A stretch of 62,355 bases of DNA from Site-B1 sp963722665 (lineage in GTDB: Bacteria > Bacteroidota > Bacteroidia > Flavobacteriales > Flavobacteriaceae), in assembly GCA_963722665.1 (NCBI GenBank), contig CAVRNW010000017.1, positions 1 through 62,355 on the forward strand. Reading direction: 5' to 3'. Numbering within the stretch: the stretch's first letter is position 1; every line of letters starts with the position of its first letter. The notes under the pieces are model-generated. The model searched no databases, was not told the DNA's origin, and worked only from the letters and a program-made list of their open reading frames with translations. Below, piece by piece: positions 45,121-54,062 of this stretch. The position numbers and the translations under genes were made by a program.

Positions 45121-45498
45121 ATGAGCAGACCACTTACAGAACAGGAATTGCATAATTTGGCAATGAACCATGTTGGCAAGGAGCTGGAGAAAAGAGGATT
45201 TGAATTTATTGCAGTGAACAGTAAATTAAAAAAACATCCTCAATTTGTATGTATTGACAAGAACAGTCAATACTATTTTGTTATTGTAAAAACGGTCATA
45301 CTTCCGGAAAACCCAAATAATTATGATATGGTCTGGATGGAAACCTTTAAAAGGCACGCCCGGGAAAAGGATGCGAAAGTATTGTATGCCGGAGTTGGTT
45401 TGGCTAACCCTGATGGAGAAAATTTACCAATTTATTTGAATGAGGAATATTTAATAGAGTATAATGGAATTCAATTTATAGAAACAAATCTTAATTAG
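45121..45498 (+). CDS. Small nqr-linked conserved protein
   Basis: 125 residues, no signal peptide. Starts 11 bases after the nqr terminator and 7 bases before apbE. Contains LAMNHVGKELEKRGFEFIAV, FVCIDKNSQYYFVIVKTVIL, VWMETFKRHAREKDAKVLYA and NPDGENLPIYLNEEYLIEYN. The pattern of alternating strands with K and E resembles small restriction-endonuclease-like or thioredoxin-sized folds, but no catalytic set is convincing. From memory, homologues stand between nqrF and apbE in many Flavobacteriaceae and are often mislabelled as NqrF. A role in NQR assembly is inferred from position only. Confidence 0.75.
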   Translation: MSRPLTEQELHNLAMNHVGKELEKRGFEFIAVNSKLKKHPQFVCIDKNSQYYFVIVKTVILPENPNNYDMVWMETFKRHAREKDAKVLYAGVGLANPDGENLPIYLNEEYLIEYNGIQFIETNLN

Positions 45499-45505
45499 AT
45501 ATAAG

Positions 45506-46549
45506 ATGCAAGAATCAAGAATCAAGACTTTTTGTCTGGTCGAGCGCTCCCGAAGTTATGGGAGAGACCTGTTATTTACACTATTAACCATCTTACTTGT
45601 GGTATCATGTAAAAAAGAAGTTGTTGAGAATACGAAAATTTCTGGTTCTGTATTTGGAACTACTTATTCAGTATTATATCATTCCGTTAATAATAATGGT
45701 TATGGAAAACAGTTTGATAGTATTTTTTATGTGATTAACAAGTCGATGTCAACCTATCAAACAAACTCAATTATTTCCAAAGTAAACAGAAATGAAGCAG
45801 TAGCATTAGATGGTCATTTTATAAAAGTATTCGATGCATCTAAAACCATCCACCAATTAACTAAAGGTGTTTTTGATCCCACTATAGGTGTTTTGGTTAA
45901 TGCATGGGATTTTGGCCCCGAAGGCGATGTCAAGAATTTAGATAGCCTTAAGATTAAAGCGTTAATGGAAAGTGTTGATCTTAATAAAGTGAAACGATTT
46001 GAGGACAGGTTAATAAAGGAAAACCAAAATACGTACCTAGACTTTAATGCTATTGCAAAAGGCTATGCTGTTGATGTCATTGCTGAGTTTTTAGAAAAAA
46101 ATAACATAGCTAATTATCTGGTGGAAATTGGTGGAGAAGTAAGAGCTAAAGGCTCAAATATTGAAAAACAAAAGGATTGGAAAATTGGAGTTGAAGATCC
46201 AAATTTTGATGGCACCCAATCCATCTTAAAAGCAATTAGTTTAAGAGATGCTGCAATGGCAACGTCGGGAACATACAGAAAGTTTAAAGTGGACACTCTT
46301 GGAAATCGATATGCTCATATAATTGATACTAAAACAGGTTATCCAAGTAAAACCAATGTCCTTAGTGTTTCTGTAATTGCGAACGACTGCATGATAGCTG
46401 ATGCCTATGCAACTGCATTTAAAGCCATGGGAATTGAGAATGTAGAATTGTTCTTAAAAGAGCATCCTGAGCTTAAGGTTTTTTTGATATTTGAAAATGA
46501 TCAAAACGAATTGGAAACTTTGTCTTTAAATAATTTCCCAGAGAATTAA
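45506..46549 (+). CDS. apbE: FAD:protein FMN transferase (NQR flavinylation)
   Basis: 347 residues. Attaches FMN covalently to Thr of NqrB and NqrC in the periplasm. Family signatures: SMSTYQTNSIISKVNRNE, GVFDPTIGVLVNAWDFGP, LDFNAIAKGYAVDVIAEFL, YLVEIGGEVRAKG, AMATSGTYRKF and HIIDTKTGYPS, with the Mg-binding Asp region DCMIADAYATAFKAMG. It is a lipoprotein (TLLTILLVVSCKK). The first 25 or so residues (MQESRIKTFCLVERSRSYGR) come from a hairpin repeat at 45538-45569 and are unlike the family, so the original start seems to have been replaced. Confidence 0.95.
   Translation: MQESRIKTFCLVERSRSYGRDLLFTLLTILLVVSCKKEVVENTKISGSVFGTTYSVLYHSVNNNGYGKQFDSIFYVINKSMSTYQTNSIISKVNRNEAVALDGHFIKVFDASKTIHQLTKGVFDPTIGVLVNAWDFGPEGDVKNLDSLKIKALMESVDLNKVKRFEDRLIKENQNTYLDFNAIAKGYAVDVIAEFLEKNNIANYLVEIGGEVRAKGSNIEKQKDWKIGVEDPNFDGTQSILKAISLRDAAMATSGTYRKFKVDTLGNRYAHIIDTKTGYPSKTNVLSVSVIANDCMIADAYATAFKAMGIENVELFLKEHPELKVFLIFENDQNELETLSLNNFPEN
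45538..45569. repeat. Hairpin repeat captured in the apbE start
   Basis: GGTC ... CTCCC-gaagttat-GGGAG ... GACC, nested inverted repeats preceded by AAGAATCAAGAATCAAGAC. The sequence resembles dispersed GGTCGAGCG-type palindromes of flavobacterial intergenic DNA but is here part of the open frame of apbE, upstream of its signal-peptide core. Confidence 0.55.
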
Positions 46550-46572
46550 ACGTCATTACAAATGTCATGCCG

Positions 46573-46590
46573 TCCCGATATTTATCGGGA
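46573..46590. repeat. Dispersed palindrome TCCCGATATTTATCGGGA
   Basis: Second copy of the palindrome at 13565-13582, with the same flanking GT before and TTGT after. The sequence that follows (CGAAGCATCTAAAAGAGATT, CTTGGTTCTGAATGAC) is typical dispersed intergenic repeat material. It lies between converging apbE and the methyltransferase and may serve as their terminator. Confidence 0.7.
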
Positions 46591-46638
46591 TTGTCGAAGC
46601 ATCTAAAAGAGATTCTTCACTTGGTTCTGAATGACAAA

Positions 46639-47424
46639 TCACTTAGTTACAACAGGAATAATCTCACCTTTTGCCAAACAATATTTCGTAATTTCTTCTT
46701 TTGATAAGTTTGTTGTATAATCAACTTCTTTAACTTTAAACCCTACACTTCTCAATTTGTCAAAATAATCCCTTCCATAGATCCTGACATGATCATATTG
46801 TCCAAAGATCTTGGCTCGCTCCTTTTTATCTGTTATACTGTCATCCTCAAAGGTTTTCTCTCGAGAAAGATCCTGTGGAATTTGGAAAACCCCCATTCCA
46901 CCGGGCTTTAAGACCCGATATAACTCCTTCATTGCTTTAGCATCATCAGGAATATGCTCGAGAACATGATTACATAATATCACGTCAAATTCATCATCAT
47001 AAAAGGGTAAATGGCATATATCTGCCTCTACTTCGGCTATGGGGGAATTTAGATCTGTAGTCAAATAATCCAAATTCTTCATGTTTTTAAATCGCTTATA
47101 AAATGCCTGTTCTGGTGCAAAATGCAAGACTTTTTTTCTATGACCTGAATTTATTTCAGGTTCTGTAAAAAAATTGGTCTTATTTCTTAAATAAAGCCAG
47201 AGTAATCTGTGCCTTTCAAGAGATAGTGTAGAAGGAGAGAGTACATTATCCCGCTGATTCCCATATCCGTAAGGTAAAAAAGTTCTAAAACTTTTGCCAT
47301 CAATGGGATCCGTAAATTTATTTCCTTTTAAAACAAAGGCCAAAACCGGACTGATAATATAACTAAGGCGGATAAGCGCAGGGCGAGGAATGATGTTCAG
47401 GAAATATTTAAAGATCTTTTTCAC
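46639..47424 (-). CDS. Class I SAM-dependent methyltransferase
   Basis: 261 residues from a GTG start that overlaps the upstream cupin stop by one base (TAGTG). Methyltransf_11-type core: VLHFAPEQAFYKRFKNMKNL, YLTTDLNSPIAEVEADICHL, DDEFDVILCNHVLEHIPDDA and ELYRVLKPGGMGVFQIP. The short hydrophobic N-terminus (ALIRLSYIISPVLAFVL) may attach it to the membrane. Substrate unknown; related enzymes lie in lipid and polysaccharide contexts. Last gene of map-cupin-methyltransferase. Confidence 0.85.
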   Translation of the reverse strand: MKKIFKYFLNIIPRPALIRLSYIISPVLAFVLKGNKFTDPIDGKSFRTFLPYGYGNQRDNVLSPSTLSLERHRLLWLYLRNKTNFFTEPEINSGHRKKVLHFAPEQAFYKRFKNMKNLDYLTTDLNSPIAEVEADICHLPFYDDEFDVILCNHVLEHIPDDAKAMKELYRVLKPGGMGVFQIPQDLSREKTFEDDSITDKKERAKIFGQYDHVRIYGRDYFDKLRSVGFKVKEVDYTTNLSKEEITKYCLAKGEIIPVVTK

Positions 47425-47735
47425 TACTTGTAATCTTCTCTAACAGGGCAAAATACATCTGATAATTTACAGTCAGTTATAGCCATTCCACCGTGAATTA
47501 CATTTGATGGAATTGCCACTAACATTCCCGGTTTATAAATTTTAGTCAAATTACCTACGGTCATTTCAAATTCACCTTCAATAACCTGAGTGGTTTGCTC
47601 ATGTGCATGTTCATGCATAGGGATTGAAGCACCGGCTTTAACCTCCCAAAAACCCAGCGTGAAGGACTTCATATGTACAAAACGGCCATGGTATCCTTTA
47701 ATTATCTCTTTTGGTTCTATTTCTGAAATCTTCAT
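47424..47735 (-). CDS. Cupin-domain protein
   Basis: 103 residues, a single small beta-barrel. The metal-site motifs are PMHEHAHEQTTQVIEGEFEM (G(X)5HXH(X)3-4E-like) and IPSNVIHGGMAI (second His). It could be a metal-dependent dioxygenase/isomerase or a sugar-binding sensor; no substrate evidence. Two bases downstream of map. Confidence 0.85.
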   Translation of the reverse strand: MKISEIEPKEIIKGYHGRFVHMKSFTLGFWEVKAGASIPMHEHAHEQTTQVIEGEFEMTVGNLTKIYKPGMLVAIPSNVIHGGMAITDCKLSDVFCPVREDYK

Positions 47736-47737
47736 AG

Positions 47738-48556
47738 CTATTTTTTTAAAGTTTTTTGTCTAAACTCGGTTTCTTCATCACTATTAATGCCTAAAGCATC
47801 ATAAATATATGCGAATGTTGATAATAATTCTGGTTTACCATCTACAATGGCAACATTATGTTCAAAATGTGCACTTGGTTTATTGTCCAAAGTAGTGATC
47901 GTCCAACCATCCTTATGTTGTTTTATTCTGTGAGTCCCCATATTTATCATGGGTTCAATTGCAACAACCTGACCTTCAACAAATTTCTTACCACGACCTC
48001 TTTTTCCGTAATTTGGCATTTCAGGATCTTCGTGCATTTCCCTTCCTAAACCGTGCCCTACCAGCTCACGAACAATTCCGTAACCATGAACTTCACAATA
48101 TTTTTGAATAGCATAGCCTACATCCCCAACGCGATTACCTAACTTAAATTCCCGTATGCCAACATACAACGACTCTTTTGTAACCTCCAGTAATTTTTTA
48201 GTTTCCGGGTCAATTTCTCCAACTTCAAAGGTATAAGCATGGTCTCCATAAAATTCGTTTTTTATGGCGCCACAGTCAATCGAAATAATATCGCCTTCAA
48301 CCAGCGGTTTATTATTTGGAATTCCGTGAACTACCTGCTCGTTTGGACTCATGCAGAGCGTATTAGGAAAATCATATAAACCCAAAAACCCAGGAACAGC
48401 TCCTTGTTCTCGAATATGATCTTCAGCAAGTTTATCCAAAAATAAAGTTGTAACTCCTGGTTTCACTTCTTTTGCAAGCATACCCAGAGTCTTGGATACA
48501 ATGAGTGCGCTCTCTCGCATCAATTCTATTTCTTCTCTCGATTTTACTATGATCAT
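47738..48556 (-). CDS. map: Methionine aminopeptidase, type I
   Basis: 272 residues; removes the initiator Met from new proteins. Metal ligands occur in the expected order: ISIDCGAIKNEFYGDHAYTF (two Asp), ELVGHGLGREMHEDPEMPNY (His), GQVVAIEPMINMG (Glu), and AHFEHNVAIV (Glu). No N-terminal zinc-finger extension. A TATCTTTG box (48581-48574) lies 17 bases before the start. Two bases separate it from the cupin gene. Confidence 0.96.
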   Translation of the reverse strand: MIIVKSREEIELMRESALIVSKTLGMLAKEVKPGVTTLFLDKLAEDHIREQGAVPGFLGLYDFPNTLCMSPNEQVVHGIPNNKPLVEGDIISIDCGAIKNEFYGDHAYTFEVGEIDPETKKLLEVTKESLYVGIREFKLGNRVGDVGYAIQKYCEVHGYGIVRELVGHGLGREMHEDPEMPNYGKRGRGKKFVEGQVVAIEPMINMGTHRIKQHKDGWTITTLDNKPSAHFEHNVAIVDGKPELLSTFAYIYDALGINSDEETEFRQKTLKK

Positions 48557-48676
48557 TTGTCTAAAAATAATGGCAAAGATACTTAAATTTAAAATGTTAT
48601 TTTTTTAATGATATATGACTTTTAACAGTTTTTTAGAGCACCAGAATTGATATTTTTGTCTTCTAAATTCTTGGAA

Positions 48677-49942
48677 ATGTATAAAGCAGTAAGTGCCGAA
48701 GAGGCAGTAAAAGTTATAAGATCAAACGATAGGGTTTATATTCAAGCGGCTGCTGCAGCACCTCAGGTGTTAATCAATGCCATGACTGCCCGCCATGAAG
48801 AATTGAGGAATGTAGAAGTTTGCCATCTTCATATCGAGGCGGAAGCTCCTTATGCCAATCCGGAATTAAGAAAGAGTTTTCATGTAAACTCATTCTTTAT
48901 CGGGCCAAATGTAAGACATACTTTAGCAGCAGGAAACGGCTCTTATACACCTGTATTCTTAAGTGAACTGCCTTTACTTTTCAAAAGAAATATTGTTCCA
49001 CTGGATGTCACTTTGATACATGTTTCTATACCTGACAGGCATGGATATTGTTCTTTGGGAGTATCAGTTGAAGCTAGCCTGGCTGCCATAGATAATGCAA
49101 ATTTTGTTATTGCACAGGTTAATAAACAAATGCCAAGAACTCATGGTGATGGTATTATTCATATTTCTGAAATAAATTTATTCGTGGAATGTGATGAACC
49201 AATACCCTTAGCAAAGTATACCGAACCAACTAAAATTGAACATCAGATAGGGGATAACGTAGCAAGTTTGATCGAGGATAGAAGTACCTTGCAAATGGGT
49301 ATAGGAAATATCCCGAATGCAGTCCTTACAAAATTGACCAATCACAAGGATCTTGGATTGCACACAGAAATGTTCTCTGATGGTGTTATTGATCTCATAT
49401 TAAGTAATGTAATCAATGGCAACTATAAAACGATCATTCCAGGCAGAGCCTTAACTACTTTTTTAATGGGCTCAAAAAGGTTATATGATTATGTTGATGA
49501 TAATCCATTTGTGGAAATGAGGTCCTGTGATTATGTAAACGATGTGGACATCATAAAACAAAATCCTAAAATGGTAGCCATCAACTCGGCTATCGAAGTT
49601 GATGTAACCGGACAAGTTTGCGCAGATTCAATTGGATCTAAAATGTATTCCGGTGTTGGTGGTCAAATGGATTTTATCAGAGCAGCCTCATTAAGTGAAG
49701 GTGGTAAGGCTATTATTGCATTGCCTTCAACTACCAAAAAAGGTATAAGTAGAATAGTTCCTTGCTTAAAACCAGGAGCTGGAGTGGTTACTACACGAGC
49801 GCATGTACATTATATAATTACGGAATATGGCATAGCCAACTTGTATGGAAAGACCATTAAGGAGCGTGTAAAAGCCTTAGTAAATATTGCCCATCCCGAT
49901 CACAGAGAGTCTATTGAAAGAGGTTATTACGAATTGATATAA
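48677..49942 (+). CDS. Acetyl-CoA hydrolase/CoA-transferase family protein
   Basis: 421 residues; start at ATG 48677 (MYKAVSAEEAVKVIRSNDRV), because ten in-frame residues further upstream (IFLSSKFLE) overlap the AT-rich leader. Two CoA-transferase domains: IQAAAAAPQVLINAMTARHE near the N-terminus, LQMGIGNIPNAVLTKLTNHK, HTEMFSDGVIDLI, and MYSGVGGQMDFIRAASLSEG and VTTRAHVHYIITEYGIANL in the C-terminal domain. It is of the acetate/4-hydroxybutyrate CoA-transferase type; hydrolase versus transferase cannot be decided here. Confidence 0.9.
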   Translation: MYKAVSAEEAVKVIRSNDRVYIQAAAAAPQVLINAMTARHEELRNVEVCHLHIEAEAPYANPELRKSFHVNSFFIGPNVRHTLAAGNGSYTPVFLSELPLLFKRNIVPLDVTLIHVSIPDRHGYCSLGVSVEASLAAIDNANFVIAQVNKQMPRTHGDGIIHISEINLFVECDEPIPLAKYTEPTKIEHQIGDNVASLIEDRSTLQMGIGNIPNAVLTKLTNHKDLGLHTEMFSDGVIDLILSNVINGNYKTIIPGRALTTFLMGSKRLYDYVDDNPFVEMRSCDYVNDVDIIKQNPKMVAINSAIEVDVTGQVCADSIGSKMYSGVGGQMDFIRAASLSEGGKAIIALPSTTKKGISRIVPCLKPGAGVVTTRAHVHYIITEYGIANLYGKTIKERVKALVNIAHPDHRESIERGYYELI

Positions 49943-50353
49943 CTACTTTTTCAGGAAGGAAAAGAACCCTTTCTTAGGTGGCTCCTTGATGTCCGGTTTC
50001 ATGTTTGTAAGCATTTGGTAGATTTCTCCCCAACCAAAAACACCACCTATATTCCTGTCATCAATAAAAAGATCGGCCATTATTTTTCGGCTTACGTCAC
50101 CATTGAAATCCTCCTCCGGGAAGCTTTTATTAACAGCATAGAATTCTATACCTTGCAATCGGCAAAACTCCACAGCTTCATCCAGTTTATGGTTGCATCT
50201 GTAAGTCCATAGTATAAGTCTGTGACCATCCTTTTGGAGGCGCTTTAAAGTTTCAAAAGCAAATATCCTGGGCTCACCTATTCCCGGATAGGCGTCCTCT
50301 ACAATGGTGCCATCGAAGTCTACTGCAATAATAAGTGTGTCCCTAGAGATCAT
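49943..50353 (-). CDS. HAD-superfamily phosphatase (BT0820-like)
   Basis: 136 residues. HAD motif I IIAVDFDGTIVEDAYPGIGE, motif II HRLILWTYRCNHKL, motif III/IV region ADLFIDDRNIGGVF. The cap is minimal, as in BT0820-type proteins of Bacteroidota. A short basic tail (PPKKGFFSFLKK) follows. It converges exactly on the CoA-transferase end, without a gap, and is third in the gpmI-thioredoxin-HAD run. Confidence 0.85.
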   Translation of the reverse strand: MISRDTLIIAVDFDGTIVEDAYPGIGEPRIFAFETLKRLQKDGHRLILWTYRCNHKLDEAVEFCRLQGIEFYAVNKSFPEEDFNGDVSRKIMADLFIDDRNIGGVFGWGEIYQMLTNMKPDIKEPPKKGFFSFLKK

Positions 50354-50391
50354 TTGGATTTAAATTTGGTGCTAAAATAAGGATTTATTAA

Positions 50392-50922
50392 TTATTCAAC
50401 ATAAGCATGTTTATAGTCCTTGCCTTGTAGGATATTCAGCATATCTTTTTCCAGTGATTCAATTGGATATTCTACAATTCTGTTTATTTCTTGTCCATCT
50501 TTATAAAAGATAAAAGTAGGTACATTTGTTATGTTTAGCCCTTGTTCTGTTTGCTTCGGAGTCGTTTTCTCTCGGCTTACTGCATAGATCTTTTGATTTT
50601 TTCCTTTGAAACCGATGCTATCCAATATTTTTAAAAAGGCCGGAGTTTCACGTTGACTGTCGCTGCACCAGGTTCCCATAAAAGTAACAATTTCTATGCC
50701 TTTAGTCAAAGAACTCAACTCTTCCATAGCCTCTTTATCAACCTTATATTCGTCATAATTAGGTTTAAACCATTCATTAAAAGGTTCCTTGCTAAATCCA
50801 TCTTTATTTACAGGACCAAGTAGTATTACCGATTCATTATATGGAACAGTCTTGTTCATCCCTCTTTCAGTTTTGCATGAAATAAAGGCCAACAGAATAA
50901 AAAATAAAATACTGTTTCTCAT
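50392..50922 (-). CDS. Thioredoxin-like lipoprotein with CxxS centre
   Basis: 176 residues. Lipoprotein signal (LFFILLAFISCKTERG), then a thioredoxin fold with TFMGTWCSDSQRETPAFLKI, VSREKTTPKQ and NVPTFIFYKDGQEINRIVEY. The resolving Cys is Ser (CSDS), so it is not a simple disulfide reductase; this form is widespread in Bacteroidota. 10 bases after gpmI and 38 before the HAD gene on the same strand. Confidence 0.85.
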   Translation of the reverse strand: MRNSILFFILLAFISCKTERGMNKTVPYNESVILLGPVNKDGFSKEPFNEWFKPNYDEYKVDKEAMEELSSLTKGIEIVTFMGTWCSDSQRETPAFLKILDSIGFKGKNQKIYAVSREKTTPKQTEQGLNITNVPTFIFYKDGQEINRIVEYPIESLEKDMLNILQGKDYKHAYVE

Positions 50923-50932
50923 TTTCTTAAAA

Positions 50933-52450
50933 TTAGATAAGTGAATGTTGTGTCATCTCCTTTGGTTGATCAATACCCATCAAATCTAATATTGTTGGAG
51001 CAAGATCTCCTAAAATACCGTCTTTTATATTTTTAAGGTCCTTATCGATTAAAATGATAGGAACCGGATTGGTAGTATGGGCCGTATTAGGACTCCCGTC
51101 TGGATTGATCATCGTTTCACAATTACCATGATCGGCTATCAATATTGTTGTATAGTTATTTTCCAATGCAGTTGTCACAACATCTTTAACACAAGCATCA
51201 ACCGCTTCACAGGCTTTAATCGCTGCTTGCATAACTCCTGTATGACCAACCATATCACCATTTGCAAAATTAAGACACACAAAATCGACCTCACCTTTTT
51301 TCAATTCAGGTATCAAAGCATCTCTGAGCTCATAGGCACTCATTTCCGGTTTAAGATCGTAAGTCGCAACTTTTGGTGAGTTCTTTAAAATTCTTTTTTC
51401 CCCCTTAAAAGGTTTCTCGCGACCTCCGGAAAAGAAAAAAGTAACGTGGGGATATTTTTCAGTTTCTGCAATACGAATTTGTTTCTTGCGATTGGTTTCT
51501 AATACTTCTCCCAAGGTTTGGTTAAGATTATCCTTATTGAAAATAACATGGATATTTTTAAAATTGTCATCATAATTGGTCATGGTCACATAATACAGAT
51601 TTAATTTATGCATATTATGTTCATGGAAATCATTTTGAGTGAGTGCTTCTGTAAGTTGTCTGCCACGATCCGTCCTGAAATTAAAGAATATAACCACATC
51701 GCCGTCTTTTATGGTAGCAATTGGTTTTTTGTTATCATCAACCATTACAATTGGTTTTATGAATTCGTCAGTGATATCATCATCATAACTTTTCCTGATG
51801 GTGGCTGTGGCACTAGTTGATCTTTCCCCAATACCGTTCACCATAGCATCATAAGCCAGTTTGACTCGTTCCCAACGTTTATCTCTGTCCATCGCATAAT
51901 AACGCCCTGTAATTGTCGCTAACTTGCCATTGGTCTTATTAAGATGATCCTGAAGATCAGTAATAAATCCAAAACCTGATTTTGGATCAACATCTCTGCC
52001 ATCCGTAAAGGCATGCACATAAGTTTTTGTCAAACCATAATTATTGGCGGCATTTAAAAGTCCTTTAATATGATTTATATGAGAATGTACACCTCCATCG
52101 CTTAAGAGTCCTAAAAAATGAACATCCTTATTATTTTCTTTGGCATATTTGAAGGCATCCTGCAATACAGTTTCATTGCCAAGGGTGCCGTTTTTTACTG
52201 CTAAATTAATTTTAACCAGATCTTGATAAACAATGCGTCCAGCTCCAAGGTTCATATGTCCTACTTCACTATTTCCCATTTGCCCTTCAGGTAATCCAAC
52301 ATGTAATCCATCTGTTCTTAAACTTGCATTAGGATATTTATTGTAAAGTGAATCTATAAAAGGTGTGTTAGCATTATCTATTGCTGATACTTTTGGATCG
52401 GGAGATTTCCCCCAACCATCTAAAATCATTAAAATTACTTTCTTATTCAT
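50933..52450 (-). CDS. gpmI: 2,3-bisphosphoglycerate-independent phosphoglycerate mutase
   Basis: 505 residues, start at MNKKVILMILDGWGKSPD. Alkaline-phosphatase-fold mutase converting 3- to 2-phosphoglycerate with two Mn2+. GQMGNSEVGHMNLGAGR holds the phosphorylated Ser; AFTDGRDVDPKSG, TITGRYYAMDRDKRWERVK, FFNFRTDRGRQLTEAL, CLNFANGDMVGHTG and LIADHGNCETM carry the metal ligands. Normal length. A TATCTTTG box lies at 52476-52469. Confidence 0.96.
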   Translation of the reverse strand: MNKKVILMILDGWGKSPDPKVSAIDNANTPFIDSLYNKYPNASLRTDGLHVGLPEGQMGNSEVGHMNLGAGRIVYQDLVKINLAVKNGTLGNETVLQDAFKYAKENNKDVHFLGLLSDGGVHSHINHIKGLLNAANNYGLTKTYVHAFTDGRDVDPKSGFGFITDLQDHLNKTNGKLATITGRYYAMDRDKRWERVKLAYDAMVNGIGERSTSATATIRKSYDDDITDEFIKPIVMVDDNKKPIATIKDGDVVIFFNFRTDRGRQLTEALTQNDFHEHNMHKLNLYYVTMTNYDDNFKNIHVIFNKDNLNQTLGEVLETNRKKQIRIAETEKYPHVTFFFSGGREKPFKGEKRILKNSPKVATYDLKPEMSAYELRDALIPELKKGEVDFVCLNFANGDMVGHTGVMQAAIKACEAVDACVKDVVTTALENNYTTILIADHGNCETMINPDGSPNTAHTTNPVPIILIDKDLKNIKDGILGDLAPTILDLMGIDQPKEMTQHSLI

Positions 52451-52481
52451 TGTTTTTAATTTAAGCGACAAAGATAAAAAC

Positions 52482-52506
52482 AAAAGTCCTGTTTAGGCAG
52501 GACTTT
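52482..52506 (-). terminator. Terminator of the M48 peptidase gene
   Basis: AAAGTCCTG, loop TTTAGG, CAGGACTTT, 22 bases beyond the M48 stop on the minus strand, flanked by T-rich sequence. Confidence 0.75.
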
Positions 52507-52528
52507 AAGATGAATTTACGATATCGAT

Positions 52529-53296
52529 TTAGTAGCCTCTATACTTTTTTATTGCTTCTTGTATTTTTTCTATTCTATTATCAGGATCTGGGTGTGTACT
52601 TTGGAATTCAGGAACTCTGCTTGGTCCAGCAGCAGCTTTAAGGATTTGCATAACGCCTATCATTTCCTCCGGATTATATCCTGCTTTTAACATGAAGCGT
52701 ACTCCAAGGTCGTCACTCTCCAGCTCGTCGTCTCTTCCATTTGTCAATAAGGTTTGTTGCCCAATACCACTTACTAGTCCTCCCATATCTGCTCCTACTG
52801 ATGCACCGGTGGAAACCGTTTTCCAGAATTCGGTTTCACCAATTCTTTCTGCAGAATGTTTGCCGAGAACATGACCGATCTCATGGCCCAAAACCCCTGC
52901 AAGCTGATCCTCATTCTCCAGTTTTGAAAGAAGTGCATAGGTAATGAATACCTGACCTCCGGGTAATGCAAAAGCATTGATGGTATTTTGATCGGACAAT
53001 AAATGAAATTCATACTTATATGGCGTTTCCTTTGCAATACTTGCATTAATAAGTTTGTTGCCAACCTGATCAACTAAGGCCTGCGCCTGCGCATCAGGAT
53101 GTAATCCACCATATTGCTCTGCCATTTGAGGTAAACTTTGAAGCCCTATAGCTATTTCCTGATCCGGAGTCATAGTTATGGTTTGTTTTCTTCCGGTGTA
53201 AGGATTCACTTCTTGCTGACTACATTTTTGAATAAAAGCAAATGCCACAATAGCTATTCCTATTAAAAGACGTATTTTAAATTTGTTACTTCTCAT
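52529..53296 (-). CDS. M48-family zinc metallopeptidase
   Basis: 255 residues. N-terminal hydrophobic segment (LLIGIAIVAFAFIQKCSQQE, lipobox-like around Cys) then the peptidase domain: NPYTGRKQTITMTPDQEIAI, NAFALPGGQVFITYALLSKL, VLGHEIGHVLGKHSAERIG (HExxH) and LESDDLGVRFMLKAGYNPEE (third ligand Glu), ending THPDPDNRIEKIQ. This is the BepA/LoiP-like type acting on misfolded outer-membrane proteins in the periplasm. Confidence 0.93.
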   Translation of the reverse strand: MRSNKFKIRLLIGIAIVAFAFIQKCSQQEVNPYTGRKQTITMTPDQEIAIGLQSLPQMAEQYGGLHPDAQAQALVDQVGNKLINASIAKETPYKYEFHLLSDQNTINAFALPGGQVFITYALLSKLENEDQLAGVLGHEIGHVLGKHSAERIGETEFWKTVSTGASVGADMGGLVSGIGQQTLLTNGRDDELESDDLGVRFMLKAGYNPEEMIGVMQILKAAAGPSRVPEFQSTHPDPDNRIEKIQEAIKKYRGY

Positions 53297-53329
53297 ATTC
53301 AGTAGTTTAAGCGTCTAAATTTACAAAAG

Positions 53330-54062
53330 TTATGATAATAGTTCAGGATTGATATCTAAAATATTATTCTTAATGTAACTATTAAAGAAGTCGTCGGAAA
53401 AATTCTCTTTTCCAATTATACTTTCTTTTTTCAATAAATCCAGGATGTCCAGCTCTAAGTATTCTTTTATATATATTTTACTCAGTGGCTTATAGGAATA
53501 ATGCCAGGGTTCATATTTAAATCCTTGTCGTTGATCATTATCGGTATAAACCAGATAAAACCCAAAGGAGTTGGCATGTATATCCATCCAGTCTTTTAAT
53601 TTAGCAAATGGTCCTTCTCCTTCAAAATGCTTTGTAAGAAGAACATTTTTTGGTTGATCAGGGTTGCCATCTATGATGTCTATGTCTGTGCCCCAGTGAT
53701 GTCTGGATGTTCCGGGTATGGTTGAATATTCTATTATTTTCCGGATTGCTTCCAAGGGTGATAAGCCTCGTTTTATATATGACTTGTACTTTCGGCTCCA
53801 AATCCTGTTTTGATGATCAAAGTCTCTGTAACTGGAAACCACTTTAATCTCAATTGTGTCCATGAGAGCTGCAGATCTCATTGCTAAAAAAGATTCATAT
53901 GCATCTTTTCTTAATTTGAAGTGGTTACCAAATAGTTGAGGTGTACCTTTTCCAATAAGTTCTTCAGGTATTTATTCCGGGAAAGTTAAATGCAAAATGG
54001 GGTATAGCTGAAATTACTAAACCTGTTATTGAGCTCACTTTAATAAAAGTTCTTCTGTTCAT
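53330..54062 (-). CDS. M15 D,D-carboxypeptidase with Tat signal (one frameshift)
   Basis: VanY-type peptidoglycan carboxypeptidase. STIPGTSRHHWGTDIDIID holds the zinc His and Asp, and GFKYEPWHYSY the catalytic Glu and second His. The uninterrupted frame begins only at residue 62, but upstream the start ATGAACAGAAGAAC gives MNRRTFIKVSSITGLVISAI, a clear twin-arginine (Tat) signal; one extra base near 53971 (NPEELIGKGT restored) separates the parts. Corrected product 243 residues. The ATG overlaps the stop of the double acetyltransferase gene (ATGA), so the two are coupled. Confidence 0.85.
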
